A stretch of 64,000 nucleotides of DNA, from positions 183,428-247,427 of the forward strand of contig MLAK01000926.1 in assembly GCA_001839685.1 (NCBI GenBank), in the 5' to 3' direction. Numbering within the stretch: the stretch's first letter is position 1; the number at the start of each line of letters is the position of its first letter. Positions 19,291 through 28,961 of this stretch are shown piece after piece. The translations under genes and the position numbers were made by a program. The notes below the pieces were generated by a model. It was not told where the DNA came from. It did not search any database and was given only the letters and a program-made list of their open reading frames with translations. This stretch comes from Tritrichomonas foetus (Eukaryota > Parabasalia > Tritrichomonadida > Tritrichomonadidae).

Positions 19291-20388
19291 ATGAATGATT
19301 GCACAGATGATTCATCAATTTTTCGAATTATAGTGGCTGAAACTTATCAAATCACAATACCAAAAACTATCCATCAATATCATTTTATCAAAGAAATCGG
19401 TCATGGTTCAACATCAGTCGTTTTTTATGCTGAAAATATATATAATAAAGCTTTAAAGTATGCAGTAAAAATTGTTCCACGAAAACTACTGGTTGACAAT
19501 GATTTACTCTGTAGATTTGAGCAAGAGGTTAGAGTTCAACAAAGTCTAAATCATCCCAATATTGTATCAATTCATGACATCGTTTTCGAATTGGACCTTA
19601 TATATTTAATAATGGATTTCTGTGAACATGGCGATCTATATACCTATCTCGTTGAAAATGGAAAAATACATGAAGATTGCGCAAAGTTTATTTTTTATGA
19701 AATTGCGAAAGGAATCGAATATTTACACGCAAGAAATCTTTCTCATAGAGATTTAAAACCAGAAAATATCTTACTAGATTCAGATATGGTTCCAATGATA
19801 TCAGACTTTGGTTTATGTCATGTAGCTCATGACAATCAAAGGCTAACAACTCCTTGTGGATCACCTTATTATGTATCACCAGAAATAATTATGTGCATAC
19901 CTTATGATGGTAAATTACGAGATATATGGTCTCTTGGTGTAATTTTATTCACAATTAATACAAATACTTTACCATGGTCAGAAATAAGTTATACCAAACT
20001 ATTCAAACAAATTGTGAATTGTGACATTCAGATCCCATTTTCAATGTCATATGAATTAAGTGATTTGATTTGCCACATGATGAAAAACAACCCTTCTGAA
20101 AGGCCTTCCATTCAAGAAGTAATGAAACATAAATGGTTTTCTAGCATTACAACAAGAAAAAAACCCTCAAATGAAAATGAAAGATATAAAATCAGTTCTA
20201 GAAATGTGACTTCATCCAAAATTATAGTAGATTCTATTAGGATGCCATTATCGAAACCAATTATTTTAAAACCTACTCATATCAGTACCCCAGTGTTACC
20301 AAAAAAACATGTTGATCCATTTCATGTTTTAGTAAGGCGTGTGCCTGCAATGTCAGGAAAGAAGAAATATACAAGCATCTTGGGATAG
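19291..20388 (+). CDS. serine/threonine protein kinase, CAMK-like
   Basis: I start the gene at the ATG at 19291; the two codons before it are TTG. The 365-residue product has a complete kinase domain: glycine loop from G37 (GHGSTSVVF), ATP lysine K60 in YAVKI, H152-R-D154 with LKPEN, D172-FG, and the activation-segment end TPCGSPYYVSPEII, followed by YDGKLRDIWSLGVIL and an arginine-containing NPSERPSIQEV. All catalytic residues are present. The short CGS-YYVSPE segment and the lack of an activation-loop insertion fit CAMK/SNF1-like kinases common in trichomonads. The roughly 90-residue tail is basic and unrecognised. A decayed relative lies 2.3 kb downstream. Confidence 0.92.
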   Translation: MNDCTDDSSIFRIIVAETYQITIPKTIHQYHFIKEIGHGSTSVVFYAENIYNKALKYAVKIVPRKLLVDNDLLCRFEQEVRVQQSLNHPNIVSIHDIVFELDLIYLIMDFCEHGDLYTYLVENGKIHEDCAKFIFYEIAKGIEYLHARNLSHRDLKPENILLDSDMVPMISDFGLCHVAHDNQRLTTPCGSPYYVSPEIIMCIPYDGKLRDIWSLGVILFTINTNTLPWSEISYTKLFKQIVNCDIQIPFSMSYELSDLICHMMKNNPSERPSIQEVMKHKWFSSITTRKKPSNENERYKISSRNVTSSKIIVDSIRMPLSKPIILKPTHISTPVLPKKHVDPFHVLVRRVPAMSGKKKYTSILG

Positions 20389-20813
20389 CATTAAAATTTT
20401 CATTGTTGTGTGTTTAATAAAAATTGATCGTTGAAAATATTTTCGTGTCTCACTTTTTGATTCATCATCTCACTTTCTTATGAGTTTATTTCACTGATAT
20501 CTTTAATATTCGTCATATTACATCACATTGTAATGTTATTTCAAATGAAAAGAATGAGAAATGGTATTGGGTTTGGAACTCAGAAAAATTTCGGATAAAG
20601 TCAAGTTTTGTTATATCATTCAATCAAACTCGATTTCTGAATAAATTAAGATAAATAATGTTTCCTGCTCGTTCTATTATCACTATAGATGAGAACGAAG
20701 GTACCAAGAACCTAGATAAAGTATCCCGAGATATGACTCTTAATGTTTTATGAGGAATAAGGATTGTTGGATTATTACACCAATTTGAGTGCATTTGTTC
20801 CTATACCCTTGAA
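20389..20813. other. intergenic region
   Basis: AT-rich spacer between two plus-strand genes; no gene, RNA or repeat recognised. Confidence 0.4.
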
Positions 20814-22040
20814 ATGTTTCATGATTTAACTGATATAACTGATAGCATTTGTGACAGAGTGAAAAATGTTGAACGACGTGCCAATTCTTTAAAAAAGAAT
20901 GTTTCCCAAAATGTTAAAAGTTTTGTTGATATATCAAATGATTGGGATTTAAATCAAGGAATGATGAAGAGCAATTACATACCTCCTTCAAAAGAACAAT
21001 TTTCATTAAAACAAGCACGTCTCGTTAAAATAATGGAAGATCAAGCAGTGAAGGCACCTGATCTATCTAAGTTTAATGCACTTGAAAGAAAACTTGCAGC
21101 AAAACGCGAAAATCCTGGCGATCCTGTAGATTTCAATAAATTCTTTTCTGATACACAATTTTTCGAAGAGCAGTATATTAAAGAAGTTCTTGAACAGATT
21201 CAGAAAGAGAAAGAAGAAAAGAAAAGGATCTACCGTGATCAAAAGGCAAAAGAAAAAGAAGAGAAGAAAATAAGGCAAGAGTTAAAGCAGAAGCATACTG
21301 GAAATAATGAAGATCAATATGATGCCATTAGTTCAGCTATTTCACAACCACCGCCTGCACCAACATGCTTAATAATGCCCCCACCAAAAGGCCAAGCACG
21401 TCATGAAGCAATTCCTGCATCTCTCGCTCGTGCCAATGCTCCAGTTACATCAGCATACCGTCCATCTTCGATGACAGCTCGTCCCTCTCAACCCAAAAAG
21501 AAGCGAACACAAGCATCAATCAGTTCACCAGCACATTCTCCTTCCAATTCAAATACTAACACTTATTCAGAACCACAACAAAGTTATCAACAACAATCTT
21601 ACAATGAAGCACCACCACCACCACCGCCACCAGGAATGCCGTCAGGTGGAGGAGCACCACCGCCTCCTCCTCCTCCTCCTCCTCCACCTCCGCCATCAAT
21701 GAAATTAGGAGGAGCTCCAGCAGCCAGTGGTGATCCCCTTTCTGGAATAGGTAGTATTCAACTCAAAAAAGTATCAGATAGTCCTGGAGGTGCACCGCCA
21801 CCTTCTAGTGGTCCGATATCACATATTGAATTGATTAAATCAGGAAAGTTTTCGCTCAGAAAAGTCGATCATACACAACCAAAAGGTCCGCCACTTAGAG
21901 CTAAAAATGATCCAATCAGAGATTCAAATGTTTTAACAATTCAAGATATCTTACAACAAGCCGCTGCAATTCGTGATGCTGTTGCTTGCTCTGATTCATC
22001 AGAAACATCAGAATCAGATTCTTCATCAACAGCATGGTGA
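20814..22040 (+). CDS. SCAR/WAVE-family actin nucleation promoter
   Basis: The 408-residue protein has the WAVE layout. The N-terminal SCAR-homology region (about 1-150) is helical, with RRANSLKKNVSQNV early and FFSDTQFFEEQYI matching the family's YSDPSYFFELW-like block, then a basic Lys/Glu helix. A proline-rich centre (about 260-295, runs of up to 13 Pro) follows. Two WH2-like actin-binding segments come next (DPLSGIGSIQLKKV and ISHIELIKSGKFSLRKV). The tail is acidic and ends in a terminal Trp directly before the TGA stop, as expected of a central-acidic region that engages Arp2/3. SCAR drives branched actin assembly at the membrane, consistent with amoeboid adhesion in trichomonads. The two WH2 motifs and the C-terminal Trp make formin or plain proline-rich protein unlikely. 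Confidence 0.85.
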   Translation: MFHDLTDITDSICDRVKNVERRANSLKKNVSQNVKSFVDISNDWDLNQGMMKSNYIPPSKEQFSLKQARLVKIMEDQAVKAPDLSKFNALERKLAAKRENPGDPVDFNKFFSDTQFFEEQYIKEVLEQIQKEKEEKKRIYRDQKAKEKEEKKIRQELKQKHTGNNEDQYDAISSAISQPPPAPTCLIMPPPKGQARHEAIPASLARANAPVTSAYRPSSMTARPSQPKKKRTQASISSPAHSPSNSNTNTYSEPQQSYQQQSYNEAPPPPPPPGMPSGGGAPPPPPPPPPPPPPSMKLGGAPAASGDPLSGIGSIQLKKVSDSPGGAPPPSSGPISHIELIKSGKFSLRKVDHTQPKGPPLRAKNDPIRDSNVLTIQDILQQAAAIRDAVACSDSSETSESDSSSTAW

Positions 22041-22649
22041 TTCACAAACAATAAAAAAGTCAATCTTTTTTTTTTTACATTATTACATGATGTTTATTTT
22101 TGTTAAAATCTGCATTCAGATTTCTAATGGGAGAAAATAGAAGAAAAGCTGGAAAATATAACTAATTGTAACTAATTTATGTATTGGTTTTTCGAGAAAT
22201 ATTGAGAGTTTCTATTTTTATTTCAACACAGCTAATCATCTTTCCATGAAAATGAGTTGTTTTGATAGAAATTGATATAATCATTTTGAATGAGTATTGA
22301 ATTGATGAATGAACCCAATCTTTCAAAAAATCATTATAGCGCCACAAATATTTGAATATTCAATACAAATTTAGTGATTCAATTCCTAATTCAAAGTCAA
22401 CTGAAAAATTCAAAAGTGATTATTACATCCCTGATATCTATCCATAATTACAACCAATACTAAAGCCATAACACATGAAATTATAATGCTTAAAGCAGTT
22501 CGGAACCTTTGTTTGCACATATAAAAATTGAAATATTCTACCTGGAATTTTCAAAGTGCAAATTTACAGAGTTTGATATTCGAGCAATCACTTTTGGAGA
22601 AGTTAAAAATTCATTCAAGAATATGTTTCTGCCTGGTTCCTCACAACTA
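22041..22649. other. intergenic region
   Basis: AT-rich spacer after the SCAR gene. An ORF starting with TTG near 22509 leads into the kinase pseudogene and is treated there. Confidence 0.4.
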
Positions 22650-24108
22650 TATGACTTTCCTGTGATCAGAAAATCGGGGAAGTATCAAATTCATAAAGAA
22701 ACAAGCTTATGAAGTTATGGAAAAGTTTTTCTATTGAATCAACAAAAACCAAAACTAGGCAAAATTTTATCTCCTGAAAGACTATGAAAAAATTCTACGC
22801 ACTCAAAATACTGCCAAAATCACAATTCAAAAAGCGAAGTAGTATTGTTCACCTTCATCGTTAAATTGATTGTGCTGCCAATCTTGTCAATAAAAATATT
22901 GTTCGTTTGAGTGATTTTTTTACTGACAATAAAGCTTTATACCTTGTTTATGATTACTGTAAAGATAAAGAATAAGGGGATTATATCCAAACCATGAAAA
23001 ATATTGACGAGAATATGGAAGTTCAAGCAGTTTAGTTCAAATACAATTATTAAAATTAATAATCCGAATAATTATCTTGGAATGATAAGTCGTCCTTTAA
23101 CAATCCATACAAACATAAAACTAACTATAAATCATAAAGACCACCAAGTTGATGAAGGAAATGCCCCTAGAATCAATATTCGTGTATGGAATAATTCTGA
23201 TGTTTGAATTAGCAATAATATTATGATCATAAAAAAGCCGATAAATCTCACATATATTCAGCATTCGAAAAACATTGAAGATTCTAATCCAACAAATTTG
23301 ATGATAATGATTAATTCATCAAATAGTAGTGATGTATAATGTGATTGTGATATGAATATTGAGTCTAAGAAAGAATCTACTGATGAAAATAACTTAATGA
23401 CAACTTATTGTGGTTCTGCTTTATTTTCATCACCAGAACATCTTTCCTATCATAGTTATGATGGCGTAAAAAATGATATTTGGCTAGTGGACGTCAACTA
23501 AGGCGCTGTAGAACTTCTCGTGAAATCCTTGAGAATATATATACAAGTTGCATTCATTTTCCTTCTCATGTTTCACATGACTGTAAAACTTGATTCATAA
23601 GATGACTTGTCGAAATCCTGATCTCAGAATTTCAATTGATGAGATTATTTCTCATCCATTCATGGCAAAAGTATATAAAGTGACTGATTATTCATATCAG
23701 CCAGGAAATTTAAATGATATTTCTAATCAGCATTTACAACCTCTTCTTTTAAATTTACATCATGAAATGGAAGATGAAATAACTTCACAATGTGAAATAA
23801 AATCACTGTTTGAAATAAATAATGCATATATGCCGAAATCAGATTTGGAAATTTCCAAATTACAACTGCAATCACCATTCTGTCAACGTAGATCATTTGA
23901 TTTAAAAAGAAAATCGATCAACAAATCACAAACAACTCCTAATTTCGTCTATCTAAAAGGAATCATTGTTCGTAACACAACAACTGCAAATCTATATTTT
24001 TATATCATTTCTCTGAATTCACAGACAAAATTAAGATTCTACTCTCGTTTTTATATGAATAAATCTAATTCTTTTTGCTTAACGAACCATCAACAACCAA
24101 AACCATAA
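22650..24108 (+). pseudogene. decayed protein kinase gene
   Basis: Reading across frames, kinase landmarks appear in the right order despite many stops and frameshifts: GKYQIHKE then SYGKVFLLNQQ (glycine-loop region, about 22675-22745); FYALKILPKS (ATP-lysine strand, about 22790); NKNIVRLSDFFTDNKALYL (about 22891-22945); CGSALFSSPEHLSY and YDGVKNDIW (activation-segment end, about 23408-23486); and MTCRNPDLRISIDEIISHP (C-lobe end, about 23600-23660). The final part stays open to 24108. The catalytic HRD and DFG parts are not visible. The pattern resembles the intact kinase at 19291, so it is probably a dead paralogue from a local or family duplication. Confidence 0.8.
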
Positions 24109-24981
24109 CAACACCACCGAAAAATAAAAATAAAAAAAATGTTATATCTATATCTTTATGAAGAACAAGCAAATTCAATTAAATTGCTTGTCCAACAAAT
24201 TGAAATGCGACAGTTTTCTCTCTTAAACTGTTTTTTCAGAATAACAAATTTCATCTTCCTGAACCTGTGTTTTACTTCTCAATTATCTTTACTTTTCTTT
24301 CATTTATTCTGTGAAAGTTATTTTCAGATTAAATACAATTCTATACTCACATTATTTCATAAATAAAATGCAATACAATCATTTTGAATGAGATTATTTA
24401 ATGCTCAACATAAAGATAGACAAAATGCAAATTCATTTTTGAAAAGATATCATAATCATGTTATTGATCTGATTTAATTTGGTTACTGACTGTGAATACC
24501 ATGAAATTATGCTTTGATGATTATAGATTAATCATTATTTATTTGTTGATTTGGGATTCATTACACAAAAATTGAATTCACGCAATTTTTGAGAAGGGAG
24601 GGAAATCAGTAGAAGATATCATTATGCTGAAATTTCCAAGACAAAACAATAATAAACAGATAATACATACTATACACATAACGTAAAATGAATTAGGCAG
24701 CTAAGAAAGTCCAAAAATTGGAACAATGTACCAATAAATGAGATAATATTTTGAATTAACAATGATAATATAACTTTTTCAAATAAAAATAAAATACTGC
24801 CTTATTCAAATATCTTTTTTTCTTTAGTTATTAATAAATCTTTTCAAATTTGTAATCAAAATGACAAGAAGATAAGAAGGTCGATCCGACTTTTTCTTGA
24901 TGTTTTCTTTGTTTGATTGAATTATTTTTGAATGATCTCAATAATTTTTTTTTTATTTCATTTTTTTGGGTAGTATATCCA
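24109..24981. other. AT-rich intergenic region
   Basis: A 75-codon ORF at 24139-24366 is Phe/Leu-rich and looks like chance in AT-rich DNA. The last bases are the sugar-porter promoter. Nothing else recognised. Confidence 0.4.
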
Positions 24982-26376
24982 ATGCCAGGATTCTTCCGTA
25001 AAGAACTCCTCTATCTTTGTTCAATCATCATTGGCTCAATGGAAATCGGCTGGGTGATCACTTTTGTATCACCTTCGCTTCCATTAATCAAAGAAGAATT
25101 TCCAGGACTAACTTCTTTTGAAACATCAGCTTTTCAGGCAATTCCAGCACTTACTGCAATTGTAGGAACATATTGGGCCAACTATTTAATGCTAAAACTC
25201 AGTCGTAAATTTGCATTAATTATTAATTCGTGCTGTGGAACAGTTTTCTGGCTTTTGTTGCTCACAATGTCAAAGAAGTTCTTTTGGATTTCACTCATCA
25301 TTAGAGCTCTTCAAGGAATTGTCATGGGCGCATATTCTACTATCGATCCAGTCTATGTTGCAGAAATTGCTCCCCCTGAAAGGATTGGTTTTTACGGAAT
25401 CATTAATTCAATGTGCATATCTTTTGGTCACTGTTCATTTAATCTTGTTGGTGCAATCCATTCCTGGAGAGCAAACGTTTATTTCGGAGCTGGATTTTGT
25501 GCATTACAAGCTTTCACATGTTTATTTGTACCACACTCACCAATTGATCTTGCACACAAAAAGAATCCTAAAAATACTGACGAAAACTTACATATGATGA
25601 GTGTTGAAGATGATTATAATGAAGACTCAAATAAAGATATTGATCCAGAATCTTATAAATCAACTGTTAATATCAAAAAGAGATCATTATTCCAAAAATT
25701 CTATTTGAAGCCAATGATTATTGGTTTAGGTCTCGTTATTTTACAGCAATTTGCAGGCGTGAATGCGATGGTTGCGAACATGTCATCATTACTTAATGCT
25801 GCTGGCCTAGATGCTATTGATTCATCTATTCAAGCATCTATTGCAACATGTGCAGAATTCTTCTCTGGATTTTTGTCTGCTTTTATTATGGATAAATTTG
25901 GTAGAAGAAATATTTTCATTTTTTCATGTTGTGGTGCTTGCCTTTCAATGATAATTTTCTCCTTGAATACGAAATTGTCATTATCACCTATTATTCCAGT
26001 TATTATTCTTTTCTGCTATATGTTTTCATTTGGAATTGGTTTAGCAAATATTCCATGGATTATTGTTCCTGAAATGTTCGATGATGATGTTAGATCGACA
26101 GCAAACTCAATATGTTGTTCTATTAATTGGTTAAGTGCATCAATTGTTACGTTTTGTTATCCATTTATGGCAAAAACCCTCACTGATTTTGGATCATTAC
26201 TATTTTTCGCAGCAATGTGTTTGATTTCGTTGTTGTTTGGAATTTTCTTGGTTCCAAATGATCCACAAAAATACAGATTTGTGAATGAATCTTCAGATTG
26301 TAAAAGCTATGCAGGCGTAATTAAACCAAATGAAATTGAAAATGATGGAACCAAAGAAATTCCAAGTGAACTTTAA
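24982..26376 (+). CDS. major facilitator superfamily sugar transporter
   Basis: I use the ATG at 24982, giving 464 residues; the longer frame begins with TTG. About twelve hydrophobic segments are visible. Family marks include RALQGIVMGAYSTIDPVYVAEIAP (the PV-Y-AEIAP sugar-porter signature, from about residue 108), PERIGFYG just after it, a central hydrophilic loop (about 180-235), the second-half QQFAGVNAM motif and DKFGRR at about 304. FSFGIGLANIPWIIVPEMF matches the late PW-E-F block. Such porters carry hexoses across the plasma membrane by facilitated diffusion or proton symport; the substrate is unknown. The tail is short and hydrophilic. Confidence 0.93.
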   Translation: MPGFFRKELLYLCSIIIGSMEIGWVITFVSPSLPLIKEEFPGLTSFETSAFQAIPALTAIVGTYWANYLMLKLSRKFALIINSCCGTVFWLLLLTMSKKFFWISLIIRALQGIVMGAYSTIDPVYVAEIAPPERIGFYGIINSMCISFGHCSFNLVGAIHSWRANVYFGAGFCALQAFTCLFVPHSPIDLAHKKNPKNTDENLHMMSVEDDYNEDSNKDIDPESYKSTVNIKKRSLFQKFYLKPMIIGLGLVILQQFAGVNAMVANMSSLLNAAGLDAIDSSIQASIATCAEFFSGFLSAFIMDKFGRRNIFIFSCCGACLSMIIFSLNTKLSLSPIIPVIILFCYMFSFGIGLANIPWIIVPEMFDDDVRSTANSICCSINWLSASIVTFCYPFMAKTLTDFGSLLFFAAMCLISLLFGIFLVPNDPQKYRFVNESSDCKSYAGVIKPNEIENDGTKEIPSEL

Positions 26377-26463
26377 TTTTAAGGTGTGCTTTCGACTATC
26401 AATAAATTTGTTTTCTATCTGATATTTTCTTGCTTTTTTTAGAAAGTTTTCCATTCCAATTTT

Positions 26464-26700
26464 TCATGGAATATGAAACTCTTCATGCAATATAAAACTC
26501 TTCATGGAATATGAAACTCTTCATGCAATATAAAACTCTTCATGCAATATAAAACTCTTCATGGAATATGAAACTCTTCATGCAATATGAAACTCTTCAT
26601 GGAATATGAAATTCTTAATGTAATATGAAACTCTTCATGAATATGAAACTCTTCATGAATATGAAACTCTTCATGTAATATAAAGCTCTTCATGTAATAA
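26464..26700. repeat. 19-bp minisatellite, about 12 units
   Basis: Units of the type ggaatatgaaactcttcat alternate with gcaatataaaactcttcat. Two unit types interleave and the last units are shortened or mutated. It lies between the convergent 3' ends of the sugar porter and Rab genes. Confidence 0.9.
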
Positions 26701-26839
26701 TAGGCATGAAATCATTGAAACAGCAACACTCGTTTTGCTTTTAAAAAGTCGGATTGGGAAATAGGAGATAGTGTGGTGTGTGATTTTCTAAAAAAAAATT
26801 ACGAGTTAAGAAATACTTCAAAAGATGAATATTTATTCT

Positions 26840-27418
26840 TTAGCAACATGATCCATTGCTCGCTCCATCCGCTTCTTCCGGCTTGAGCGGCTTGTCAGAG
26901 ACAATCTTTCCCGCTTTAACAAGATCATCAAAAACAGATTGAAACATTTCCTTGACATTTTCACCTGTTTTGGCAGATGTCAAGAAGCACTTTGCACCAT
27001 GGTTTGTAGCAAATTCTTGCGCTTCTTCCAGCTTGATGACTATCGAATCGTCTATATCAATTTTGTTACCAACAATGAATAAAAGTGGGTTATCTGTATG
27101 CTTCTTGAATTCACTGATCCACCTTTCGAGCGATGGCAAAGATTCTTTACTTGTTACATCGAATACGGCGATTCCGGCGGCAGCATTTCGATAGTAAATC
27201 GGTCCAAGGCTGCGGTACTTCTCTTGGCCAGCTGTATCCCAAATTTGCATTACGACTTGTCGACCGTTCAGCTGCTGCTCATACGTATGAAAAACAGCAC
27301 CGATTGTTCCCTTCTGTTGCTTTTCGAATGATGAGCGAACGAAACGATGAATAAGTGACGTTTTCCCGACTTGCGAGTCTCCAATTAATACAACTCGAAC
27401 TGTAAGAGCTTCAGTCAT
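26840..27418 (-). CDS. Rab-family small GTPase
   Basis: The likely start is the ATG at 27418 (MTEALTVRVVLIGDS), giving 192 residues; an in-frame ATG at 27490 would add an unusual 24-residue extension. All five G motifs are intact: GDSQVGKTS, effector Thr in QKGTIGA, WDTAGQEKYRSL, NKID and TSAK. It ends in a double Cys (SCC*), the Rab geranylgeranylation signal. Rabs direct vesicle traffic. The sequence is broadly Rab5/Rab21-like, but I would not fix a subfamily. Stop codon lies in TAAAG. Confidence 0.93.
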   Translation of the reverse strand: MTEALTVRVVLIGDSQVGKTSLIHRFVRSSFEKQQKGTIGAVFHTYEQQLNGRQVVMQIWDTAGQEKYRSLGPIYYRNAAAGIAVFDVTSKESLPSLERWISEFKKHTDNPLLFIVGNKIDIDDSIVIKLEEAQEFATNHGAKCFLTSAKTGENVKEMFQSVFDDLVKAGKIVSDKPLKPEEADGASNGSCC

Positions 27419-28070
27419 TCTTTTAGTTAACGATACGTTCTGAATTTTCGGAAAATGCAAAGTATTAATTTCAAAAAGTTTAATATTCATAGAAATATGT
27501 TTTAGAATAGCTTGAAAATAAACTTTTTATATACTTTACAAATAGATATTCAATAAAAACTAAGAAAATTAAATTCATTTCATGTATAGTTTTGGTTTTT
27601 TCTATGCATTTATGTCAATCTTTCGCAAAAAATTGAAATAGACTGATGGTAGGCTGTGAAAATATCAATGTTAATTTGGTCATTCAGTTATCTCAGATAA
27701 TCCATGATATGGATTTAGTTTAGATATATTAGACCGTTATATGAATATATTTCCTACTAAACAAAGAAAAAGATATTTTTCAATCATTTAAAAGTGATGA
27801 TATTCGATATCAACATATCAAATTCTGTATTCATGGGTAAAAGGATTTAAATATCCGAATATATGACATAAGAATTTACATTTACATTTCTCCCTTCGTA
27901 ATAGGATTAGTTTAGCATGTTTCGTGATTCGTCTGCCCTGAGAAAAATTTCTAACGAGCGATGCGATATTAAATGCATTTTGATCGTCTTTACAGGAATT
28001 TTTTTTTGACATTTCCCGACTTTTTATGAATTCAATTTACCTATAACCGTCTTGGTCGGCCTTTCGAAAG
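27419..28070. promoter_or_regulatory. divergent promoter region (Rab / eS10) with GGCCTTTC
   Basis: GGCCTTTC at 28058-28065 sits seven bases (from its CCTTT core) before the eS10 ATG. The same octamer occurs at the eL6 gene. CCTTT corresponds to the M5 initiator motif described in T. vaginalis. A minus-strand ORF at 27818-28012 is not convincing. Confidence 0.5.
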
Positions 28071-28535
28071 ATGTGGATGCCAGCCCCAGTTCGCAGGAGA
28101 ATTCTCCAATACTTATTTGAAAACGGTGTACTCGTTGTTTCCGACAATCAATCAGGAACACACGAAGAACTCGATTGCCTCAACATTTATGCTTTTCAAA
28201 TCGGACGTTCATTAACAAACAAAGGATTTTGCAAGAAGCAATACGCCTGGTCCCACGCATATTTCACCCTTAACGACAAGGGAATCGAATATCTCCGCAA
28301 TTACTTCGGCCTTCCAGCCAATGCTGCTCCAGCAACACTCGCCCCACGCCAAGCTGAACTCCTCGAGAAGGACCGCCGTGAAGGACGCTTCGGCGGACGC
28401 GGTGGCAACCGCCGTGGTGGCCGTGGCTTTGGAAGTCGCCCAGATGGCCGTGGATCATTCCGTGGTGGTCGTGGACGCAGGCAACAACAAGAAGGTGCCG
28501 AAGTTCCAGAAGCACCAGCCGAAACAACAGATTAA
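28071..28535 (+). CDS. RPS10: small ribosomal subunit protein eS10
   Basis: The 154-residue protein begins MWMPAPVRRRILQYLFENGVLVV, matching the eS10 start, and has the core block KKQYAWSHAYFTLNDKGIEYLRNYFGLP corresponding to the winged-helix end of animal eS10. The tail is rich in Gly and Arg (RGG repeats), as in other eukaryotes, where it can be arginine-methylated. eS10 lies in the head of the 40S subunit near the mRNA entry. Codons are richer in C than in most neighbours, as expected of a highly expressed gene. Stop in TAAAC. Confidence 0.95.
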   Translation: MWMPAPVRRRILQYLFENGVLVVSDNQSGTHEELDCLNIYAFQIGRSLTNKGFCKKQYAWSHAYFTLNDKGIEYLRNYFGLPANAAPATLAPRQAELLEKDRREGRFGGRGGNRRGGRGFGSRPDGRGSFRGGRGRRQQQEGAEVPEAPAETTD

Positions 28536-28961
28536 ACAATGAACCTGTACAACTTTTATGTTTTATATATTTTCATCGATTTTTTATTTTCTATTTTTAT
28601 CTATTATTCCCTCTTAAATCTTTATTTATGCTGAATGTAAAGAATTTATGGGGGTTTTCATTTCATTTTTGGAAATTGTTTCAGCAATGATATTTGCAAA
28701 AAGATCATCTTTTTCAATTTTGAAATAAGCGACATAATATGATTTTCAAAGTAGAAGAAAATATTGTTCCCAAGTTCAACTTCAGAGAAAAGTGCTACAT
28801 TGAATAATTGGATCATCATTTTTAATTTAGATCTAATTTATCAATATGTTCAAGATTGCGAACTCATTATTTATGTTATTAATGAAATAATGTTTAGAAA
28901 AAAAAAAAAGATATTCAAATATATGAAATAGTTTTATATCAAATATAATTATAATTAGTTT
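28536..28961. other. convergent intergenic region
   Basis: AT-rich spacer between the eS10 and BBS4 3' ends; no gene or repeat recognised. Confidence 0.4.

Noticed and set aside
24139..24366. 75-codon ORF after the kinase pseudogene
   Set aside because: Phe/Leu-rich with no recognisable family; expected by chance in this base composition.
27818..28012. 64-codon minus-strand ORF upstream of eS10
   Set aside because: No domain, and it occupies the Rab/eS10 promoter spacer. Composition is not gene-like.
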